Source: Kingella potus (GTDB lineage Bacteria; Pseudomonadota; Gammaproteobacteria; Burkholderiales; Neisseriaceae). Taken from it: a stretch of 64,000 nt of DNA. Where the stretch lies: positions 1,054,001 through 1,118,000 of the forward strand of contig NZ_UGJJ01000001.1 of assembly GCF_900451175.1 (NCBI RefSeq). The letters are read 5' to 3'. Shown one piece after another: positions 1 to 8,130 of this stretch; the stretch's first letter is position 1, and each line of letters begins with the position of its first letter. The translations under genes and the position numbers were made by a program. The notes under the pieces are model-generated. The model worked only from the letters and a program-made list of their open reading frames with translations. It made no database searches and was not told where the DNA came from.

Positions 1-1
1 C

Positions 2-397
2 GAAGCCGCCGCCACCTACGAGCGGCTCGGCTCGCCCGAAGGCGAACTCGCGCTGGCGCAGGCCGTGCTGTATCTGGCCGCCGCCGCCAAATCCAACGCG
101 GGCTATTCGGCCTACAACCAAATGCGCCGTTTCGTCAGGGAAAACGCCAGCGACGAAGTGCCCGTACACCTGCGCAACGCGCCCACCAAGCTGATGAAAG
201 AACTCGGCTACGGCCGCGAATACCGTTACGCCCACGACGAGCCAAACGCCTACGCCGCCGGCGAAAGCTATATGCCCGACGGCCTGGCCGAACCCGATTT
301 CTACCGCCCCGTACCGCGCGGGCTGGAAATCAAAATCGGCGAAAAACTCGCCTGGCTTAAATCGCTGGACGATGCGGCAGCGGAGCAGGACAAATAA
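2..397 (+). CDS. rarA: RarA (MgsA) recombination ATPase, C-terminal part
   Basis: The reading frame is open from base 2, so the gene starts outside the window; 131 residues and the stop are present. The sequence matches the C-terminal oligomerisation region of the RarA/MgsA/WRNIP1 family of AAA+ ATPases, which act at stalled replication forks. Visible family features are the AVLYLAAAAKSNA stretch, the VPVHLRNAPTKLMKELGYG segment and the Y-x-Y-x-H-D-E region leading to a FYRPVPRGLE end. The ATPase domain itself is not in the window. An inverted pair of uptake sequences follows at 403-441 and is the likely terminator. The family call rests on the C-terminal third only. Confidence 0.88.
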   Translation, partial: EAAATYERLGSPEGELALAQAVLYLAAAAKSNAGYSAYNQMRRFVRENASDEVPVHLRNAPTKLMKELGYGREYRYAHDEPNAYAAGESYMPDGLAEPDFYRPVPRGLEIKIGEKLAWLKSLDDAAAEQDK

Positions 398-402
398 AGC
401 AA

Positions 403-441
403 AGGCCGTCTGAAAACAAAATCTGGCTTTTCAGACGGCCT
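403..441 (+). terminator. Uptake-sequence inverted pair after rarA
   Basis: AGGCCGTCTGAAAA at 403 and its reverse complement ending at 441 form a stem with a 12-base loop just after the rarA stop. A loose T run follows (450-453). It is also the first module of the composite repeat that fills 403-1612. Confidence 0.6.
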
Positions 442-1575
442 GTCCGTTTTTCCTCGCGCCAAACCCGCGTAGGGTGTGTCGCCCCAAGCGACGCACGCGG
501 TTTTTGCAGTGAAGAGGCCGTCTGAAACCACACAATACGGATTTTCAGACGGCCTCTGTTCCCTCTCCCGCCTGCGGGGGAGGGTTAGGGTGGGGGCTTT
601 GCCGTTTCGGCTGCGTTTGCGGGCGGGAAAACGGTTTTGCAAACCGCCACCCCCTCCCCAGCCCTCCCCCGCGCGGGCGCAGGGGAGGGAGTTTGGTCGG
701 GCGTTGGATTGGCGTTTGCAGCCGCATCCTGCATCTTTCCGAAATATTGGGAACGCGTGCGTGGCTGCGCCACACACCCTACCTTAGCGGCAAAGGCCGT
801 CTGAAAACAAAATCCGCTTTTCAGACGGCCTGTCCGTTTTCCCGCGCCGCACCGTGTAGGGTGTGTCGCCCGAAGCGACGCACGCGTTTTTTGCTGTGTA
901 GGAGGCCGTCTGAAACCACATAAAACGGATTTTCAGACGGCCTCTGTTCCCTCTCCCGCCTGCGGGGGAGGGTTAGGGTGGGGGGGCTTTGCCGCTCCGG
1001 CTGCGTTTGCGGGCGGGAAAGCGGTTTTGCAAACCGCCACCCCCTCCCCAGCCCTCCCCCGCGCGGGCGCAGGGGAGGGAGTTTGGTCGGGCGTTGGATT
1101 GGTGTTTGCAGCCGCATCCTGCATCTTTCCGAAATATTGGGAACGCGTGCGTGGCTGCGTCACACACCCTACCTTAGCGGCAAAGGCCGTCTGAAAAAGC
1201 ACAATCCGCTTTTCAGACGGCCTGTCCGTTTTTCCACGCCGCACCGCGTAGGGTGTGTCGCTCCAAGCGACGCACGCGGTTTTTGTGTGTAAGAGGCTGT
1301 CTGAAACCACGCAATACGGATTTTCAGACGGCCTCTGTTTCCTCCTCCGCCTGCGGGGGAGGGAGTTGGATGGGTGTCGGACGAACCGTTTGCAGCCGCA
1401 GTCTGCATCTTTCCGAAATATTGGGAACGCGTGCGTGGCTGCGCCACACATCCTACCTTAGCGGCAGAGGCCGTCTGAAAACAAAATCTGGTTTTTCAGA
1501 CGGCCTGTCCGTTTTTCCGCGCCGCCCCGTGTAGGGTGTGTCGCCCCAAGCGACGCACGCGGTTTTTGTAGTGAA

Positions 1576-1610
1576 GAGGCCGTCTGAAAATATGGTTTTC
1601 AGACGGCCTC
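1576..1610 (-). terminator. Uptake-sequence hairpin downstream of murB
   Basis: A 15-base GAGGCCGTCTGAAAA arm and its exact complement enclose a 5-base loop, 13 bases beyond the murB stop on the minus strand. It is module C of the last repeat copy and probably ends the norM-murB transcript. Confidence 0.6.
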
Positions 1611-1622
1611 TGCTTTGTTTGT

Positions 1623-2642
1623 TCACACCCACTCGGGTTCGCTTTCCAGCCGCACGCCGAAGCGGGCGGCCACGGTGTCCCGCACCAGCGCGGCGAGTTC
1701 GGCGACATCGGCGGCGGTGGCCTGGCCGGTATTGACCAGCACCAGAGCCTGTCTGTCGTGTACCGCCGCGCCGCCGATGCGGCGGCCTTTGAGGCCGCAT
1801 TGGTCGATCAGCCAGCCGGCGGCGAGTTTGACCGTGCCGTCGGGCTGGGGGTAGCGCGGCAGGGCGGGGTGTGCGGCGGCGAGTGCGGCGGCTTCTGCCG
1901 CAGATACGGCGGGGTTTTTGAAAAAGCTGCCGGCGTTGCCGAGCAGGGCGGGGTCGGGCAACTTGGATTGGCGGATGCGGCAAACGGCTTCGGATACGTC
2001 GGCGGCGGTAGCGGGGCGGCCGGAGCAGCTTGCGGCGAGAACGGCGGCCAGGTCGCCGTAGCCGGTTTGCGGCACGAAGCGTCGGGAGAGTTTGAACACT
2101 ACGGAGGTGATGACGTAGCGGCCGCGCCCTTCGCGTTTGAACAGGCTGTCGCGGTAGGCGAAGCGGCAGTCGGCGGCAGGCAGGTCGGCGAAGCGGCCGT
2201 GGTCGAGGTCGTAGCAGCGCACCGTGTCGATGAGGTCTTTGGCTTCTACGCCGTATGCGCCGATGTTTTGCACGGGCGACGCGCCGACGGTGCCGGGAAT
2301 GAGGCTGAGGTTTTCGAGGCCGCTCAAGCCCTGCGCGAGGGTGTGGCGGACGAAGCCGTGCCAGTTTTCGCCGGCCTGCGCTTCGAGCCAGACGTGGCTG
2401 CCGGAGCGGCGGACTTCGCGTATGCCTCGGTTGGCGATGCGCACGACGGTGCCGGAGTGGTCGCCGCGCAGGACGATGTTGCTGCCGCCGCCGAGCCAGA
2501 GCACGTTGGCACGGTCGAAAAAGGGCAGGGCGCAAAGTTGCGGAAGCTGCGCGGCTTCGGCCACTACGGCGAGGCGGCGGGCGCGGGCGGGCAGGCCGAA
2601 AGTATTGAAGGGGCGCAGGTCGGCGTGTTCGGTAATGTTCAT
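1623..2642 (-). CDS. murB: UDP-N-acetylenolpyruvoylglucosamine reductase MurB
   Basis: A 339-residue type I MurB, which uses FAD and NADPH to reduce enolpyruvyl-UDP-GlcNAc to UDP-MurNAc in the cytoplasm, the second committed step of peptidoglycan precursor synthesis. Visible motifs: the FAD-binding GGGSNIVLRGD, QNIGAYGVEAKD, GNAGSFFKNP carrying the catalytic Ser, and a C-terminal ESEPEW with the catalytic Glu. The start is the ATG at 2642 (MNITEH): AAGGA lies about 9 bases upstream and overlaps the norM stop. A frame opening at 2651 would begin with ATT. It follows norM by 12 bases, so the two are almost certainly co-transcribed. The rest of the Mur pathway lies in the dcw cluster at 45-64 kb. 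Confidence 0.95.
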   Translation of the reverse strand: MNITEHADLRPFNTFGLPARARRLAVVAEAAQLPQLCALPFFDRANVLWLGGGSNIVLRGDHSGTVVRIANRGIREVRRSGSHVWLEAQAGENWHGFVRHTLAQGLSGLENLSLIPGTVGASPVQNIGAYGVEAKDLIDTVRCYDLDHGRFADLPAADCRFAYRDSLFKREGRGRYVITSVVFKLSRRFVPQTGYGDLAAVLAASCSGRPATAADVSEAVCRIRQSKLPDPALLGNAGSFFKNPAVSAAEAAALAAAHPALPRYPQPDGTVKLAAGWLIDQCGLKGRRIGGAAVHDRQALVLVNTGQATAADVAELAALVRDTVAARFGVRLESEPEWV

Positions 2643-2654
2643 TGGCGGCAATCC

Positions 2655-4022
2655 TTAGTCGGACAGGGCGGCTTTGCTGTGGCGTTCCAGCAGCCATAAA
2701 AGCAGGACGGCGGCGGCGGCCAGCGAGAAGACGAGCGCGGTCCAGAAGCCGAAGATGTTCAGCGCGGCAAAGTTGGCCAGCAGCCAGCCGGGCAGCAGCC
2801 CCAGGCCCCAAAAGGCCGCGCCGTGTACCAGCATCGGGGCTTTGGTGATTTTGTAGCCGCGCAGGGCGTAGGAGGCGATGCACTGGGTAAAGTCGAAAAG
2901 CTGGAACAGCGCGGCAAACAGCAGCACCTGCGCCGCCAGTGCCAGCACCGCCGCATCGGAAGTGTACATGGCCGCCAGCGGCCGGCGCAGCAGCAGTATC
3001 AGCAGCATGGTGCAGACGGCCAAAACCAGCCCGGAAGCCACGCCCACGCCGGAAATATAGCGCGCCCGCCGCTTCTGCCGCCGCCCCAGCGCGAAGCCGA
3101 CGCGCACGGTAACGGCCGCGCCCAGAGCCTGCGGAATCATGTAGATAATGCCGGTCAGGCTGATGACCACCTGCTGCGCGGCCACATAATCTTCGCCGAA
3201 TTTGGCAATCAGAAACATGATGGAGGTAAACAGGCTCGCTTCGAGGAAATACGAGAAACCCGACGGCCAGCCGAGCCGCCAGAGCTGGCCGAGCATGGCG
3301 GCATCGGGTTTGGAAAAGCCGCCCGCCAGGCCGAAGCGGCGGAAAAACGCCGCGCGTTTCACATACAGCCACAGCACGGCGGCTTCAAACCAGCACACCA
3401 GCAGGGTGGCCAGCCCGCAGCCCGCCCCGCCCAGCGCGGGCATACCGAGTTTGCCGTAGACAAACACATAATTGAGCGGAACGTTCAGCAGCAGCCCCGC
3501 CCAGCTTACCCACATCACCGCTTTGGTGCGGCCGAGGCTGGTGGTGTAGGCGTGCAGGGCGCGGTAGAGCATCAGCGCAGGCATGGCGGGCGCGGTAAAC
3601 CAAAGATACTGCGCCAGCATGGCTTCCACCCGCTGCGGCAGATCGAGATACCACAAAAAGGGCGGCACCGCCGCCAACAGCAGCAGCATTCCCGCCACGC
3701 CCAGCAGCAGGCCGAACCACAAGCCCTGCCGCCCCGCTTCGCCCGTTTCGCGCGTTTTGCCCGCACCGTGAAGCTGCGCCACCACCGGATTGAGCGCGGC
3801 CATGATGCCGATCCAAGTGATGAACACCGTGGCGAAGGCCGCGCTGCCGAGTGCCACCGCCGCCAAATCCGCTTTGCCCGCCCCGCCGGCCATGACCGTA
3901 TCGACAAAGCCCAGCCCCACCGCCGCAATCTGCGCCAGCATCATCGGCCAGGCCAGCACGGCGATTTTTTTCGCCTCGCCGGCGAACACGGCGGGAGAAT
4001 AGCGGGTGAGGTCGAGCAGCAT
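2655..4022 (-). CDS. norM: MATE-family multidrug efflux pump NorM
   Basis: A 455-residue inner-membrane protein with about 12 hydrophobic segments, closely resembling neisserial NorM, which exports cationic drugs and fluoroquinolones in exchange for sodium ions or protons. Diagnostic stretches are VGLGFVDTVMAGGAG near residue 40, MAALNPVVAQLHGAGK, LNVPLNYVFVYGKLGMPALGGAG mid-protein, and QCIASYALRGYK near the C-terminus. The start chosen is ATG at 4022 (MLLDLTRYSP), with AGGGA six bases upstream; an in-frame TTG lies six codons earlier. It is the first gene of a two-gene unit with murB. Uptake-sequence pairs at 4042-4085 lie in its leader and could form a hairpin there. Confidence 0.95.
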   Translation of the reverse strand: MLLDLTRYSPAVFAGEAKKIAVLAWPMMLAQIAAVGLGFVDTVMAGGAGKADLAAVALGSAAFATVFITWIGIMAALNPVVAQLHGAGKTRETGEAGRQGLWFGLLLGVAGMLLLLAAVPPFLWYLDLPQRVEAMLAQYLWFTAPAMPALMLYRALHAYTTSLGRTKAVMWVSWAGLLLNVPLNYVFVYGKLGMPALGGAGCGLATLLVCWFEAAVLWLYVKRAAFFRRFGLAGGFSKPDAAMLGQLWRLGWPSGFSYFLEASLFTSIMFLIAKFGEDYVAAQQVVISLTGIIYMIPQALGAAVTVRVGFALGRRQKRRARYISGVGVASGLVLAVCTMLLILLLRRPLAAMYTSDAAVLALAAQVLLFAALFQLFDFTQCIASYALRGYKITKAPMLVHGAAFWGLGLLPGWLLANFAALNIFGFWTALVFSLAAAAVLLLWLLERHSKAALSD

Positions 4023-4179
4023 GAAAATTCCCTGTTCCAAACGTTTTCAGACGGCCTCCCGCAGCCTGCGGCCGTCTGAAAAACGCTGCGGCGGGCGGGG
4101 GAAAAACAAGCTGCCGGAGGCATCCGGCAGAGGGCGCATTTTAGCAAACAAAGCGGCCGCCCGCGTTTTTGGCCGCGCA

Positions 4180-4652
4180 GAGGCCGTCTGAAACCACGCA
4201 AAACGGATTTTCAGACGGCCTCTATTATTCCCTCTCCCGCCTGCGGGGGAGGGTTAGGGTGGGGGCTTTGCCGCTTCGGCTGCGTTTGCGGGCGGGAAAG
4301 CGGTTTTGCAAACCGCCACCCCCTCCCCAGCCCTCCCCCGCGCGGGCGCAGGGGAGGGAGTTGGGTGGGTGTCGGACGAACCGTTTTCAGCCGCAGTCTG
4401 CATCTTTCCGAAATATTGGGAGCGCGTGCGTGGCTGCGCCACACACCCTATCTTGGCGGCAGAGGCCGTCTGAAAACAAAATCTGGCTTTTCAGACGGCC
4501 TGTCCGTTTTCCTGCGCCGTGTAGGGTGTGTCGCCCGAAGCGACGCACGCGGTTTGTGTTGTGTAAAAGGCCGTCTGAAAGTTATCGGACGGCAGGGAAC
4601 GAGTGCGTGGCTGCGCCACACACCCTACCTTAGCGGCAGAGGTCGTCTGAAA
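4180..4652. repeat. Composite uptake-sequence/REP repeat, norM-thioesterase gap
   Basis: The gap 4023-4667 holds no gene. From 4180 it repeats modules C, D, E, A, B and E of the unit at 403-1612, with only scattered base changes. Near 4639-4652 an uptake-like site reads AGGTCGTCTGAA, a variant dialect. Confidence 0.85.
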
Positions 4653-4667
4653 ACAAAAAGAGGCTGT

Positions 4668-5111
4668 TCAGACGGCCTGTTCCGCCAAATCCGCGAGCCG
4701 TTCGCGGAAAGCCTGCGGCAGGCGGCGGACGCGTCCTGCGGAGTAGTCGAAGGCCGCCATGCGGCAGCGGACGGCGGCAACGGCAACATTGTCGGAGGTG
4801 CGCACGAGGAGCGTGGCTGCGGTGAAGCCGGCGGCGGAGAGTTCCGCAATGCCCGTGTCGGCGCGCAATGTGTCGCCGTGGAAGGCTTGGGCGCGGTATT
4901 GCACGGCGGCGGCGGTCATGATGAGGCCGCAGCCGCCGATATCCGTCTCGCTGAACCCGAGCGCGGCCAGCCAGCGCAGGCGGGATTCGTGGACGAGTTT
5001 CAGCACGGCATCGTTGGCGAGGTGGCCGCCGTAGTTGAGATCGTCCACGCGCACGGCGAGCGTGGTTTGGAAACAGACGGCGGCGGGCGGGGAAACTTCG
5101 GTTTTGGACAT
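4668..5111 (-). CDS. Hotdog-fold acyl-CoA thioesterase
   Basis: A 147-residue single-domain protein of the 4-hydroxybenzoyl-CoA thioesterase/YbgC-like hotdog family, which hydrolyses acyl-CoA thioesters in the cytoplasm. The N-terminal block VRVDDLNYGGHLANDAV fits the catalytic loop and the long helix that follows it; the C-terminal half holds the expected alternating strands. The ATG at 5111 (MSKTEV) has AGGA eight bases upstream, so it is preferred to in-frame codons further out. The last codons are CAG-GCC-GTC-TGA: the stop lies inside an uptake sequence (4667-4678). Substrate unknown. It stands alone between two repeat blocks. Confidence 0.82.
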   Translation of the reverse strand: MSKTEVSPPAAVCFQTTLAVRVDDLNYGGHLANDAVLKLVHESRLRWLAALGFSETDIGGCGLIMTAAAVQYRAQAFHGDTLRADTGIAELSAAGFTAATLLVRTSDNVAVAAVRCRMAAFDYSAGRVRRLPQAFRERLADLAEQAV

Positions 5112-5233
5112 GGAAAAATCCTGTGGTTCGGAATCCCGTGCTTTGGGGCCGTCTGAAAGCGGCAAAACGGGATTCGGATGTTTTCAGACGGCCTCATCAT
5201 AGCAGACGGCATATTTTGCCGCTCCGCCACGCA

Positions 5234-5690
5234 CGCGGCTGGTGTTTTCAGACGGCCTCTGTTCCCTCTCCCGCCTGCGGGGGAGGGTTAGGGTGGGGGC
5301 TTTGCCGCTTCGGCTGCGTTTGCGGGCGGGAAAGCGGTTTTGCAAACCGCCACCCCCTCCCCAGCCCTCCCCCGCTCGGGCGCAGGGGAGGGAGTTTGGT
5401 CGGGCGTTGGATTGGCGTTTGCAGCCGTAGTCTGCATCTTTCCGAAATATTGGGAACGCGTGCGTGGCTGTGCCACACACCCTACCTTGGCGGCAGAGGC
5501 CGTCTGAAAACAAAATCCGCTTTTCAGACGGCCTGTCCGTTTTTCCGTGCCGCACCGCGTAGGGTGTGTCGCCCAAAGGCGACGCACGCGGTTTTTGCCG
5601 TGTAGGAGGCCGTCTGAAAATATCATCGGGCGGCACAAAACGCGTGCGTGGCTGCGCCACACACCCTACCTTAACGGCAAAGGCCGCTGT
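5234..5690. repeat. Composite uptake-sequence/REP repeat, thioesterase-ampG gap
   Basis: The gap 5112-5787 has no gene. It carries module C (partial), D, E, A, B, a lone uptake sequence and E again, very similar to the unit at 403-1612. A region of about 100 bases (5690-5787) without repeat modules remains for the ampG promoter. Confidence 0.85.
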
Positions 5691-5787
5691 GCCGGTGTGT
5701 GTAAGCGGATTCGGGGTTTTGCCCAAGTGCCCGCCCGCCTTTTTGCTACAATGCCGCCTTTCCCGTTTCCACACCGTATTCCGTCTT

Positions 5788-7320
5788 ATGCCTGCTTCCC
5801 GCCCCCGTTCCGCCGCCGTTTATCTCGATCCGCGCGTGCTGTCGCTGCTGCTGCTCGGCTTTTCCGCCGGCCTGCCGCTGATGCTGGTGTTTTCCAGCCT
5901 GTCGCTGTGGCTGCGCGAGGCGGGCGTGGCGCGGGAGACGGTTACGATGTTCAGCTGGGCGGCTCTGGCCTATTCGTTCAAATTCGTCTGGTCGCCGCTG
6001 GCCGATTCGCTGCGACTGCCGCTGCTGGGGCGTTTGGGCAAACGCCGTTCGTGGCTGCTGCTGTCGCAGGCGGGCATGATTGCGGCGGCGGTGTGGATGG
6101 CTTCGGTCAACCCCGCCGCTGCGGACGCGCTGCCGTATATGGCGGCGGCGGCGGTGCTGCTCGGCTTTTCCTCGGCCACGCAGGATATTGTTATCGATGC
6201 CTACCGCATCGAGATTGCGGGCGGCGACACGGGGCTGCTGACGGCGGCTTCGGCCACTTATAACGCGGGCTACCGCGTCGGCATGATTGTGTCGGGCGCG
6301 GGTGCGCTGTTTCTGGCGGCAAAGCTGGGCTCTTCGGCGGAACATTATTCCTATGCGGCCTGGCGGCAGACTTATCTGGCGATGGCGGCGGTGATGGGCG
6401 CGGGCGTGCTGACAACGCTGTTTGTCCGCGAGCCGCAGACGGGTGTGCGGGCGGCTTCGGGCCGGGCGGCGGACAATCTGCGCCTGCTGCTGCTGTTTGC
6501 CGTGTCGGCGGCGGCGTTTGCGGCGGCGTTTTCCTATGGCGGCGGCGTGCTGCCGCAGGCGGACGACGCGCTGGCGAAGCTGTTTTGGGAAACGCTGCGT
6601 CTGGCCGCCGCCGCGCTGGCGGCGTTTGCGGCAGCGCGGCTGCTGACGGCGGCCAAAGCCGTGCCCGCGCGGCTGGTGCGCGACACCTGGGTGTCGCCCG
6701 TGGCCGATTTCTTCCACCGCTACGGCCGCGCCGCGCTGCTGCTGCTCGCGCTGATCGGGATGTACCGCATTTCCGACATCGTGGCCGGCGTGGTGGCCAA
6801 TGTGTTTTATCAGGACATGGGCTTTGCCAAAGAGGAAATCGCGGCGGCGGTAAAGACTTTCGGCGTGGTGATGGCTGTGGCCGGCGGCTTTCTCGGCGGC
6901 CTGCTGTCGCAGCGGGTGCCGCTGATGAAGATGATGACGGCGGGCGCGGTGCTCGCTTCGGCTACCAATCTGCTGTTTGCCGCGCTGGCCTATCGCGGCC
7001 ACGACGTTTTGTTCCTCTATCTGGCCGTGGGCTGCGACAACCTCGCCTCCGGCCTGGCGGGTGCGGTGTTCGTGGCTTTTCTTTCCTCGCTCACCAGCAT
7101 CCGCTTTACCGCCGTGCAGTATGCCGTGCTCAGCTCGCTGATGACCCTGCTGCCGAAAACGCTGGGCGGCTACTCCGGCGCGATGGTGCAGAACATCGGC
7201 TATCCCGGCTTCTTCCTCTTCACCGCCCTGCTGGGGCTGCCCGTGCTGCTGCTGCTGCACCTGACCGCAAAATACGTTTACAGGCCGTCTGAAAACACGC
7301 AACACAAGGAACACCCATGA
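5788..7320 (+). CDS. ampG: Muropeptide permease AmpG (MFS)
   Basis: A 510-residue inner-membrane transporter with 12 or more hydrophobic helices. AmpG imports GlcNAc-anhydroMurNAc peptides from the periplasm for peptidoglycan recycling. Family signatures: LDPRVLSLLLLGFSAGLPLML at the N-terminus, FSWAALAYSFKFVWSPLAD, LLGFSSATQDIVIDAYRIE, and SSLTSIRFTAVQYAVLSSL plus KTLGGYSGAMVQ in the C-terminal half. The frame is open upstream to 5566 but runs through repeats; the ATG at 5788 is where AmpG homology begins. The last 12 codons include RPSE from an in-frame uptake sequence. The stop overlaps the aroE start as ATGA. With mtgA two genes on, it suggests a cell-wall turnover operon. Confidence 0.93.
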   Translation: MPASRPRSAAVYLDPRVLSLLLLGFSAGLPLMLVFSSLSLWLREAGVARETVTMFSWAALAYSFKFVWSPLADSLRLPLLGRLGKRRSWLLLSQAGMIAAAVWMASVNPAAADALPYMAAAAVLLGFSSATQDIVIDAYRIEIAGGDTGLLTAASATYNAGYRVGMIVSGAGALFLAAKLGSSAEHYSYAAWRQTYLAMAAVMGAGVLTTLFVREPQTGVRAASGRAADNLRLLLLFAVSAAAFAAAFSYGGGVLPQADDALAKLFWETLRLAAAALAAFAAARLLTAAKAVPARLVRDTWVSPVADFFHRYGRAALLLLALIGMYRISDIVAGVVANVFYQDMGFAKEEIAAAVKTFGVVMAVAGGFLGGLLSQRVPLMKMMTAGAVLASATNLLFAALAYRGHDVLFLYLAVGCDNLASGLAGAVFVAFLSSLTSIRFTAVQYAVLSSLMTLLPKTLGGYSGAMVQNIGYPGFFLFTALLGLPVLLLLHLTAKYVYRPSENTQHKEHP

Positions 7321-8129
7321 ACGACACCCCGCTTTACGCCGTGTTCGGCAATCCGATAGCCCACAGCAAATCGCCGCAGATCCACCAAATGTTTGCCGCA
7401 CAGGAGGGCGTGTCGGTGCGTTACGAACGCCGCCTGTCGCAGCCGGATGCCTTTGCGCGGGACATTGCCGCGTTTTTCGCCGGAGGCGGCGCAGGTGCGA
7501 ACGTTACCCTGCCTTTCAAAATCCAAGCCGCAGAGCTGGCGCACGAAACATCCCCCCGCGCCCGCGCGGCAGGGGCGGCCAACACCCTGATCCGCCTTTC
7601 AGACGGCCTCATCCTGGCCGACAACACCGACGGCATCGGGCTGGTGTCCGACATCACGCAAAACCTCGGCTTTCCCCTTGCCGGCAAACGCATCCTCATC
7701 CTCGGCGCGGGCGGCGCGGTGCGCGGCGTATTGCAGCCCCTGCTGGACGAAAACCCCGCAGAAATCGTTATCGCCAACCGCACCCACGAAAAAGCGCAAG
7801 CCCTCGCGCGGCAGTTCGGCATTGCCGCCGAGCAGACAGACCGTCTGAAAAACGGCTTCGACCTCATCGTCAACGGCACTTCCGGCAGCCTCGGCGGACA
7901 AGTCCCCGCCGTCCCCGCCGCCGTTTACGCAGGCTGCGCCCTCGCCTACGACATGGCCTACGGCGACACCGCCACCGCCTTCCAGACGGCCGCCGCATTG
8001 GCGGGCGCGGCGCACACCGCCGGCGGACTCGGAATGCTGGTCTGCCAGGCTGCCGCATCCTACCGCCTCTGGCGCGGCTTCGCCCCCGACACCGCCCCCG
8101 TGGTTGCCGCATTGGGAAAGGCCGTCTGA
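7317..8129 (+). CDS. aroE: Shikimate dehydrogenase AroE
   Basis: A 270-residue NADP-dependent enzyme reducing 3-dehydroshikimate to shikimate in aromatic amino acid synthesis. Visible: the substrate-binding FGNPIAHSKSP near residue 10, NVTLPFK with catalytic Lys68, DNTDGIGL with catalytic Asp105, and the Rossmann GAGGAVRG near residue 130 followed by ANRTHEKA. AAGGA precedes the ATG at 7317, which overlaps the ampG stop (ATGA). Uptake sequences are embedded three times, read as RLSDGLI, DRLKN and FQTAA. The terminal GKAV-stop is itself an uptake sequence. Confidence 0.96.
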   Translation: MNDTPLYAVFGNPIAHSKSPQIHQMFAAQEGVSVRYERRLSQPDAFARDIAAFFAGGGAGANVTLPFKIQAAELAHETSPRARAAGAANTLIRLSDGLILADNTDGIGLVSDITQNLGFPLAGKRILILGAGGAVRGVLQPLLDENPAEIVIANRTHEKAQALARQFGIAAEQTDRLKNGFDLIVNGTSGSLGGQVPAVPAAVYAGCALAYDMAYGDTATAFQTAAALAGAAHTAGGLGMLVCQAAASYRLWRGFAPDTAPVVAALGKAV

Positions 8130-8130
8130 A

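Larger units (their letters stand above)
403..1612. repeat. Tandem composite repeat, about 390-bp unit, four copies (last two shortened)
   Basis: No gene is supported here. The unit starts at 403, 794, 1184 and 1468. Order of modules: (A) an uptake-sequence inverted pair; (B) a palindrome with GTAGGGTGTGTCGC opposite GCGACGCACGCG; (C) a second uptake-sequence pair; (D) a G/C-rich block whose ends, CCCTCTCCCGCCTGCGGG and CGCAGGGGAGGGAG, are inverted copies of each other around an inner hairpin GCGGTTTTGCAAACCGC; (E) a palindrome CGTGCGTGGCTGCGCCACAC ending in ACCCTAC. Copy 3 has lost most of D and copy 4 has only A-B-C. Open frames in this block run through the repeats and are not genes. The same modules recur at 4180, 5234, 8860, 10436, 13371, 27660, 30026, 32340 and 40228. 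Confidence 0.9.

Noticed and set aside
301..1534. Many overlapping ORFs of 60-170 codons on both strands
   Set aside because: All run through the composite repeats; their peptides are translations of uptake sequences and REP palindromes and repeat themselves between loci.
403..1612. CRISPR array
   Set aside because: Units are ~390 bp and nearly identical throughout, with no short repeats separated by unique spacers and no cas genes.
1453..3372. A 639-codon ORF on the minus strand
   Set aside because: It lies in a shifted frame over norM and murB, both of which have clear family motifs in their own frames; arginine/proline-rich composition is typical of a GC-rich shadow.
5566..5787. N-terminal extension of AmpG
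   Set aside because: The added residues come from repeat sequence; AmpG homology begins at 5788.
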